From JAAYDH01 sp035353055 (GTDB lineage Bacteria > Bacillota_I > Bacilli_A > RFN20 > CAG-826): 36,729 nt of DNA. Location: positions 1 through 36,729 of the forward strand of contig DAOPYW010000014.1 of the NCBI GenBank assembly GCA_035353055.1, in the 5' to 3' direction. Position numbers and translations under genes: made by a program. The notes beneath the pieces are model-generated. The model was not told the origin of the DNA. It searched no databases and worked only from the letters and a program-made list of their open reading frames with translations. Positions 32,340 to 36,729 of this stretch are shown one piece after another. Position 1 is the stretch's first letter. Every line of letters starts with the position of its first letter.

Positions 32340-33242
32340 ATGAAAGAACGCTATGAGTTAACACTGTCTGATGGTCAAAAGTTTTTTGGCTTGAAGTGGC
32401 TTGTCAATAAGCCAACCGCTAATGTGCTGATACTCGAAGGGATGGAAGAGCATTCTTCTCGCTATGATGGATTTGCCTCTTTCTTAAATAAGAAAGGCTT
32501 CAATGTTTTTTGCCTCGATACATTTGGACAAGGCGAAAATGTTAAGCCCGATTTATCAAACCGAGGCATATGGCCATTGGATGGTTTTAAAAAGCAAGTC
32601 GATCTAGAAAACGAAGTGGTGGAACAATTAAAACCAAATGGTTTAAAAACATACATATTTGCCCACAGCATGGGTTCCTTCATGGCCCAATCATTCATTC
32701 AAAGATATCCCTATCAAGTCGAGAAAGTGGTCCTGTGTGGATCCGGAAGCAAAAACGCCGCTGTTCCAGTTGGGTATCTGCTTGCTAAGTTGATTGCGAC
32801 AAAGAAAAAAAGAAACGCAAAAGCAAAGTTCCTCAACTCATTGATGTTCGGTAACTTCAATAAAAAAATAGCAAACCCAAAAACGAATTTTGATTGGCTC
32901 TCTCATAATGAAGAGAATGTGAAAAAATATATCGCTGATCCGCTCAGTGGATTTGGACCAAACAATGGCTTTTGCTTAGAATTTTTAAAGGGCATGAGTT
33001 CTTTATATAAGAAATCGGAGCTGCGAAAGATTAATCAAACGATTAAGTTATTCATCATTTCCGGAGAAGAAGACCCTGTCACCAATTATGCTCGCTCAGT
33101 AGATGACCTTGTCAAAATGTATAGCAAATTTAATGTCAAAGGCATTGAGAGCAAAGTATATTCACATCTTCGCCACGAAGTATTAAATGAAGCCAATTCT
33201 TCCGAAGTGTACGAAGACATCGCCAATTTCTTCACAAAATAA
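32340..33242 (+). CDS. alpha/beta hydrolase, monoacylglycerol-lipase-like
   Basis: 300 residues. Serine hydrolase of the lysophospholipase/monoacylglycerol lipase type: nucleophile elbow AHSMGS (Ser110), acid Asp245 (GEEDPVT) and His279 (HLRHEVLNE). EGMEEHSSRYDGFASFL (about 33-49) is the family's oxyanion-side stretch. No signal peptide, so cytoplasmic. The substrate is probably a lipid ester by family. Follows galE by 12 nt with a GGAG Shine-Dalgarno; tRNA-Arg begins 22 nt after its stop. Confidence 0.88.
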   Translation: MKERYELTLSDGQKFFGLKWLVNKPTANVLILEGMEEHSSRYDGFASFLNKKGFNVFCLDTFGQGENVKPDLSNRGIWPLDGFKKQVDLENEVVEQLKPNGLKTYIFAHSMGSFMAQSFIQRYPYQVEKVVLCGSGSKNAAVPVGYLLAKLIATKKKRNAKAKFLNSLMFGNFNKKIANPKTNFDWLSHNEENVKKYIADPLSGFGPNNGFCLEFLKGMSSLYKKSELRKINQTIKLFIISGEEDPVTNYARSVDDLVKMYSKFNVKGIESKVYSHLRHEVLNEANSSEVYEDIANFFTK

Positions 33243-33264
33243 ATCGGTCCTCACATCGCTAGAT

Positions 33265-33341
33265 GCGCCTGTAACTCAGCTGGATAGAGTACCATCCTCC
33301 TAAGATGGGAGTCGGACGTTCGAATCGTCTCAGGCGCGCCA
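33265..33341 (+). tRNA. tRNA-Arg (anticodon CCU)
   Basis: Acceptor GCGCCTG/CAGGCGC, D arm ACTC/GAGT, anticodon stem CCATC/GATGG with loop CTCCTAA giving CCU, T arm GGACG/CGTCT with loop TTCGAAT, and encoded CCA. No promoter or terminator in the 22 bases before it, so it probably comes off the upstream gene's transcript. Confidence 0.95.
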
Positions 33342-33433
33342 AAATTGTCATCATTTCAACAAGCTTGAGAGCAGACTAATATCCCAAAGATTAATTGGAT
33401 AATTAGAATTACTGAAAAACCAAGAAGTTGTTA

Positions 33434-33461
33434 TTGATTTATTCGCTTGAATTGGTATAAA
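33434..33461 (+). promoter_or_regulatory. promoter of tRNA-Ala
   Basis: TTGATT (33434-33439), a 16-nt spacer and TATAAA (33456-33461), with an extended TGG before the -10. The tRNA starts 18 nt later. Confidence 0.55.
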
Positions 33462-33478
33462 ATCAGTTCAGTCGATTT

Positions 33479-33554
33479 GGGTCTGTAGCTCATCTGGGAG
33501 AGCGCCTCCATGGCATGGAGGAGGTAGCCGGTTCGATCCCGGTCAGATCCACCA
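33479..33554 (+). tRNA. tRNA-Ala (anticodon GGC)
   Basis: Acceptor GGGTCTG/CAGATCC with the G3-U70 alanine identity pair, anticodon stem CCTCC/GGAGG and loop ATGGCAT giving GGC. T arm CCGG-TTCGATC-CCGG, and encoded CCA. Confidence 0.95.
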
Positions 33555-33567
33555 AACACTCAAATTT

Positions 33568-33616
33568 CCCCTATTTTGTTAGTTGGTTGTGCTTCTTCAA
33601 AAAGGGGTTTTTATTT
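33568..33616 (+). terminator. terminator after tRNA-Ala
   Basis: CCCCTATTTTG (33568-33578) pairs with CAAAAAGGGG (33598-33607) with one mismatch or bulge and a 19-nt loop, followed by TTTTTATTT. Between here and the carD promoter (33617-33750) I see no gene. Confidence 0.6.
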
Positions 33617-33750
33617 GGCTAGTAGGTACGTTCATTAAATATATGTGTCGATTTCAGAAATTGCTTGATGATTAGAAACTTATGGTTACATAAAGCACCT
33701 AGAGAATAAAAACGAAAACTCGCATAATCCTATCATTACTTGCCTTTTTT

Positions 33751-33759
33751 TGGTACAAT
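33751..33759 (+). promoter_or_regulatory. extended -10 promoter of carD
   Basis: TGG-TACAAT. The predicted start falls inside or just before the AAAGGAGG Shine-Dalgarno (33760-33767), 11 nt from the ATG. No clear -35. Confidence 0.5.
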
Positions 33760-33770
33760 AAAGGAGGTTT

Positions 33771-34259
33771 ATGGAAAGATTCAAAGTAAATGATGAAGTG
33801 ATGCACTGCCGCGATGGGCTATCGGTAATTATTGGCACCAAAGAAATGGGCGGCAAAACTTATTTTTTGGTGAGAGCAAACCGAAGCGATGCTGAAACCA
33901 TTTATGTTCCCTTTGATTCCATCAACGAAATTATCCGCCCAATCATGAATATTGAAGAAGCTGATCTTCTCCTCAAAAAAATCAGCATCATCGAAAAGGA
34001 ATTTAATCCAAACACTAAGCAAAGAAGAGATGCTTACAAACGCCGCCTTTGCTCAGGTGATGTTGAAGACATTGCCTATCTGTTCGCGCAATATCGCGCC
34101 TACAAACGAGATCCCGAAGGCGTGAAGCTCGGAGCGGCAGATGTCGACATGTTGGAATATGCAAACAACTTTATTCTCGATGAGTTTGCCACCTGCTATA
34201 GAGTCAAGCGCGAAAACATCTACGAGTTCATTGATGAGAGAATTAAAAAAATAAAATAG
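33771..34259 (+). CDS. CarD/CdnL-family transcription regulator
   Basis: 162 residues, the usual length. The N-terminal RNA-polymerase-interacting Tudor-like domain spans about 1-58 (FKVNDEVMHCRDGLSVI, then YFLVRANRSDAETIYVPFDSI), followed by an all-helical C-terminal domain (about 65-162) with KRRDAYKRRLCSGDVEDIAYL-like helices. Members stabilise the open promoter complex through the RNA polymerase beta subunit. It is a single gene with its own promoter and terminator. Confidence 0.88.
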   Translation: MERFKVNDEVMHCRDGLSVIIGTKEMGGKTYFLVRANRSDAETIYVPFDSINEIIRPIMNIEEADLLLKKISIIEKEFNPNTKQRRDAYKRRLCSGDVEDIAYLFAQYRAYKRDPEGVKLGAADVDMLEYANNFILDEFATCYRVKRENIYEFIDERIKKIK

Positions 34260-34278
34260 GATTAATCCTATTTTTTTT
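34253..34278. terminator. bidirectional terminator between carD and the HAD gene
   Basis: AAAATAGGATT (34253-34263) and AATCCTATTTT (34264-34274) form a perfect palindrome with T-runs on both strands. It includes the carD stop codon and ends in the HAD gene's stop. Confidence 0.8.
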
Positions 34279-34936
34279 ATTTCAAAAGTGAGATTAATGC
34301 CGAGCATAGTTCATCAGCAGAACTAACTGTTTTGCTATCGGGGCACAAATCCATCAGCTCTTTTTTGGTTCGATATCCGAAGTTCACTAATATATAGTCG
34401 AGTTTGGAATTGATGGCGGTTAATCGATCGATGTCAGTATCGCCGATATAAAAAGCCTGCTCTTTTGCAAAACCAAAATGATCGAGTATTTTTTGAATCA
34501 TATCGGGAGATGGTTTTTTGGGTACTCCCACTTCGTCGCCTTGGACATAATCAAAGATGTTCGGGTAAAAATGGCTGATTAAATGGGCAGCAACAGCTTG
34601 AGTTTTATTTGTGCAGACAGCTAATAAAAACCCTTTTTCTTTCAATTTTAACAGCATTTCACTCATGCCCTTATAGGGCTTAGTTTCTACATCATATTTT
34701 TCCGAATAATTAGCATTAAATAAATCGAGTGTAAGCAGGTATTCTTTTCTGCTTGTCCCGACAGGAACGCTTCTCTCAATCAACTTCGCTACTCCATTTC
34801 CGATTGCCTGTCGGATTTGCTCTCTTGATCTTTTAGGGTATTCTTGCATGATTAAGGCGTGATTTACGGCGTTTTTTAAATCATCGAGCGTATCGAGCAA
34901 AGTTCCATCTAAATCAAAAATGATTAATTTTTTCAT
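34277..34936 (-). CDS. HAD phosphatase, phosphoglycolate-phosphatase-like
   Basis: 219 residues. HAD motif I DLDGTLLDT (about 8-16), a helical cap, motif II CTNKTQ (about 108-113), motif III Lys in KKPSPDM, and motif IV IGDTDID. The phosphoglycolate phosphatase subfamily is likely by cap type, but pyrophosphatase PpaX is an alternative. Second gene after sir2, coupled by an ATGA overlap. Confidence 0.85.
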   Translation of the reverse strand: MKKLIIFDLDGTLLDTLDDLKNAVNHALIMQEYPKRSREQIRQAIGNGVAKLIERSVPVGTSRKEYLLTLDLFNANYSEKYDVETKPYKGMSEMLLKLKEKGFLLAVCTNKTQAVAAHLISHFYPNIFDYVQGDEVGVPKKPSPDMIQKILDHFGFAKEQAFYIGDTDIDRLTAINSKLDYILVNFGYRTKKELMDLCPDSKTVSSADELCSALISLLK

Positions 34937-35658
34937 AATAATTTCTTCACCACATTTTCAATATCTTCATTGATGACCAAGTCGCACATATTGTCATAGG
35001 CAGTCTCGCTTTTATTGATTACGATAAGATATTTGCCGCGAAAGTAGCGGAGAAATCCCGCTGCTGGATAGACCATTAGAGAAGTGCCCACAACAATTAA
35101 GACATCGCAAGTCATAATCGCGGAAATGGTTCGCATAATAATATCCTCGTCTAGAGGTTCATCATAAAGGACGACATCTGGCTTAATGATGCCTCCGCAA
35201 TGGTCGCAAACCGGGATTCCATCAGCATTCAGCAAGTAGTTGATGCCGAAAAGCCGATTGCATTTTTGGCAATAGTTTCGATGAACATTGCCGTGCAGCT
35301 CATAGACTGTCTTAGAGCCAGCTAACTGATGTAAGCCATCGATATTTTGGGTAATTAAAATGATATTTTTGCCCTTATTTTCGATATCAGCAAAATATTT
35401 ATGGGCGAGGTTTGGCTTTGCGTTGGGATATATCATTTTTTTCCGATAAAAATCGTAGAATTCTCTCGGGTGATTGACGAAAAATGAATGGGAAATAATT
35501 CTCTCGGGATCGCATTCAATGTCATTTTTGTCCTTGAAAATACCTTTGCCGCTCCGAAAATCTGGAATGCCGCTTGGAACAGAAATTCCCGCGCCAGTAA
35601 AGACAACAATCTGTTGTCCCTCATTAATCATTTCTTTCAAAATTTCGTATTTATTCAT
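34933..35658 (-). CDS. cobB: Sir2-family NAD-dependent protein deacylase
   Basis: 241 residues from the ATG at 35658 (MNKYEILKEM); the in-frame start at 35691 would lie over the promoter. VVFTGAGISVPSGIPDFRS (about 18-36), TQNIDGLHQ, catalytic His in ELHGNVHR, two CxxC zinc pairs (YCQKCNR and VCDHCGG), and VVGTSLMVYPA are all present, so an active deacylase is expected. First gene of a leftward pair with a HAD phosphatase. TATAAT is 6 nt before the ATG and there is no Shine-Dalgarno. Confidence 0.95.
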   Translation of the reverse strand: MNKYEILKEMINEGQQIVVFTGAGISVPSGIPDFRSGKGIFKDKNDIECDPERIISHSFFVNHPREFYDFYRKKMIYPNAKPNLAHKYFADIENKGKNIILITQNIDGLHQLAGSKTVYELHGNVHRNYCQKCNRLFGINYLLNADGIPVCDHCGGIIKPDVVLYDEPLDEDIIMRTISAIMTCDVLIVVGTSLMVYPAAGFLRYFRGKYLIVINKSETAYDNMCDLVINEDIENVVKKLL

Positions 35659-35664
35659 GCCAAC

Positions 35665-35670
35665 ATTATA
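35665..35670 (-). promoter_or_regulatory. -10 element giving a leaderless sir2 mRNA
   Basis: Perfect TATAAT on the minus strand, six nucleotides (GTTGGC), then the ATG at 35658. The -35 candidate TTTTGA is 17 nt upstream, TTGATA is at 15 nt. Confidence 0.6.
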
Positions 35671-35732
35671 ATGAATTTTTGATTTTATCAAAAGTGATAT
35701 TAGTTAATTAACATTTTTTCTCTCCTACGCTT

Positions 35733-35756
35733 AAAAAACGGACCTTTTTAAGGTCC
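35733..35756 (-). terminator. minus-strand terminator with no minus-strand gene upstream
   Basis: Perfect stem GGACCTT-TTT-AAGGTCC (35740-35756). On the minus strand it is followed by G and six T residues; on the plus strand there is no T-run. It lies between the divergent sir2 and polymerase promoters. Confidence 0.6.
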
Positions 35757-35773
35757 TTCCTACTGCAAAGTTT

Positions 35774-35802
35774 TAGACTTTTCGCGCGTTTGCTTGTATA
35801 AT
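35774..35802 (+). promoter_or_regulatory. promoter of the second polymerase gene
   Basis: TATAAT at 35797-35802 with a -35 candidate around 35773-35779 (TTAGAC at 18 nt). The ATG at 35816 is 13 nt beyond, so a leader of about 6-7 nt without a Shine-Dalgarno. Confidence 0.5.
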
Positions 35803-35815
35803 GCGTGTTGCTTGT

Positions 35816-36729
35816 ATGGGACAGTTCAGGTACACATTATCTAGCCTTTGGTTTTGGATGATTATCGTCCTTTCCTGCTTTTATGTGGAAAATATTGCCT
35901 TATTATCTCAAGGCCAACCAATGGATGGTTTTTCAAATCCAGTTTTTTATCTCATCACCGCTGCAATTTTGGTGATGATGGGGATTTATTTTTTCCTCGA
36001 GCATAAGAAAAATCACATGAAAGCTAGCTGGGTTCTTCTGCCTATTTTCTCCATTGTTTTCATCTGCTTAACCATTGCTATTTGGACCAATCCCTCCTCT
36101 ACTTTATTCTCAAATCCTGACGCTGGGCTCAGCGCGACCCTAACATATTCCACTGGCGAAAAAATACGCTACACCATCCAGCTCTTTATCAGCATAGTGA
36201 TTTTGTACATTATGATGTTTACTTTCGTCAAAGGAAGGCTGAGATTTAAAAAGATTAAATGGCTAGCCTATGTTTTAATTGTCGTTGTCGCAATTGCCTC
36301 AATCTTTTCTTTAACTTTTGAATCTGCCACCTACTCCGCCATTTTCCAAGGAAACTTTTCTGGCGATGGCGTGGGATCATTCTTCATTAATCCCAATATT
36401 TTTGGCTTGTGTCTGATGTTTGGAATCCTCGCTTGTTTACTGGTGAACTTCCCTCATGCCAAGTGGTGGTCCTATATCATGATTTTCTTTTTCTTTGGAG
36501 TGATGATCTTCACTCTTTGCAATACTGTTCTTCTAATCTCCAGCGTAGTAATTTTCGTTTACATCGTCGCTAGGATAATTATCGGTTATATTCATCGCCA
36601 CTACATTCGCTCCTCAATCTTCTCCCTTTTGATCGTCGCTTCTATTATTAGCTTTTTGATCATCTACTTGATCGGAGTAGCTAAACAGTGGGCTTTTTTA
36701 GTGGCTTTTAAATCATTTTTGGAAAGATA
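35816..36729 (+). CDS. Wzy/O-antigen-ligase-like protein, 3' end outside window
   Basis: 304 codons open to the window edge, starting MGQFRYTLSSLWFWMIIVLS. Eight or more hydrophobic segments are visible so far. FFINPNIFGLCLMFG (about 187-201) has the NPN-x-x-G form common in O-antigen ligase/polymerase proteins. It is the second such gene in the window and shares little visible sequence with the one at 3967, so it may act on a different glycan or do ligation rather than polymerisation. The C-terminal half and the catalytic outer loop are not in view. Confidence 0.7.
   Translation, partial: MGQFRYTLSSLWFWMIIVLSCFYVENIALLSQGQPMDGFSNPVFYLITAAILVMMGIYFFLEHKKNHMKASWVLLPIFSIVFICLTIAIWTNPSSTLFSNPDAGLSATLTYSTGEKIRYTIQLFISIVILYIMMFTFVKGRLRFKKIKWLAYVLIVVVAIASIFSLTFESATYSAIFQGNFSGDGVGSFFINPNIFGLCLMFGILACLLVNFPHAKWWSYIMIFFFFGVMIFTLCNTVLLISSVVIFVYIVARIIIGYIHRHYIRSSIFSLLIVASIISFLIIYLIGVAKQWAFLVAFKSFLER

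Noticed and set aside
1..36729. CRISPR array, insertion sequence, prophage or defence island
   Set aside because: No regularly spaced repeats, transposase, integrase, terminal inverted repeats or nuclease-type defence genes were seen; gene content is core plus an envelope glycan locus.

Overview
The window reads as a chromosomal segment of a low-GC, gut-type Bacilli or Mollicutes-neighbouring bacterium (for example RF39-, Erysipelotrichales- or Acholeplasma-like). Genes are tightly packed and the core set is Firmicutes-like: pcrA-ligA followed by gatCAB, a CarD/CdnL protein, a DegV protein, an Ntdp-type DUF402 phosphatase and the tsaE-tsaB-rimI-tsaD t6A cluster. TGA is used as a stop (ung, thiT, tsaE, pcrA, sir2), so this is not a UGA-Trp mollicute. 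The lineage call is inference; no 16S gene is present.

Layout. 1-3.9 kb: a DUF1189-like membrane protein, a complete tmRNA gene (1348-1750) with its terminator, a DegV lipid-binding protein, an XRE-type membrane regulator and a short unannotated acidic gene (3734-3877). 3.9-12.4 kb: an envelope polysaccharide locus with a Wzy-like polymerase, a novel lipoprotein, a TupA-like ATP-grasp protein, a Wzx flippase and three GT4-type glycosyltransferases, arranged as convergent and divergent blocks. 12.4-20.8 kb: ung, thiamine pyrophosphokinase, a TPP riboswitch with terminator controlling the ECF thiamine S-component thiT, two membrane proteins, the Ntdp-like phosphatase, the t6A genes, asnS and a 49-residue membrane peptide. 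20.7-23.1 kb: a leftward operon of three unknown membrane proteins. 23.1-33.6 kb: a thioredoxin-like lipoprotein, pcrA-ligA, gatCAB-galE-lipase-like hydrolase, then tRNA-Arg(CCU) and tRNA-Ala(GGC). 33.7-36.7 kb: carD, a leftward sir2-HAD pair, and a second Wzy/O-antigen-ligase-like gene cut by the window edge.

How the genes fit together. Thiamine handling is salvage: import through ThiT (with an ECF module encoded elsewhere) and pyrophosphorylation by ThiN, with the TPP riboswitch closing the loop. The gatCAB set with asnS means the cell probably amidates Glu-tRNA(Gln) while charging Asn directly. The polysaccharide genes together can assemble, flip and polymerise a surface glycan.

The most unusual signal is regulatory. 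Seven first-in-operon genes have a -10 hexamer exactly 6 or 7 nt before the ATG and no Shine-Dalgarno, so they should give leaderless mRNAs, while operon-internal genes use Shine-Dalgarno or ATGA-type coupling. The tmRNA is also odd: a non-canonical T-loop and two perfect hairpins in the tag region. I see no CRISPR array, prophage, insertion sequence or recognisable defence system.
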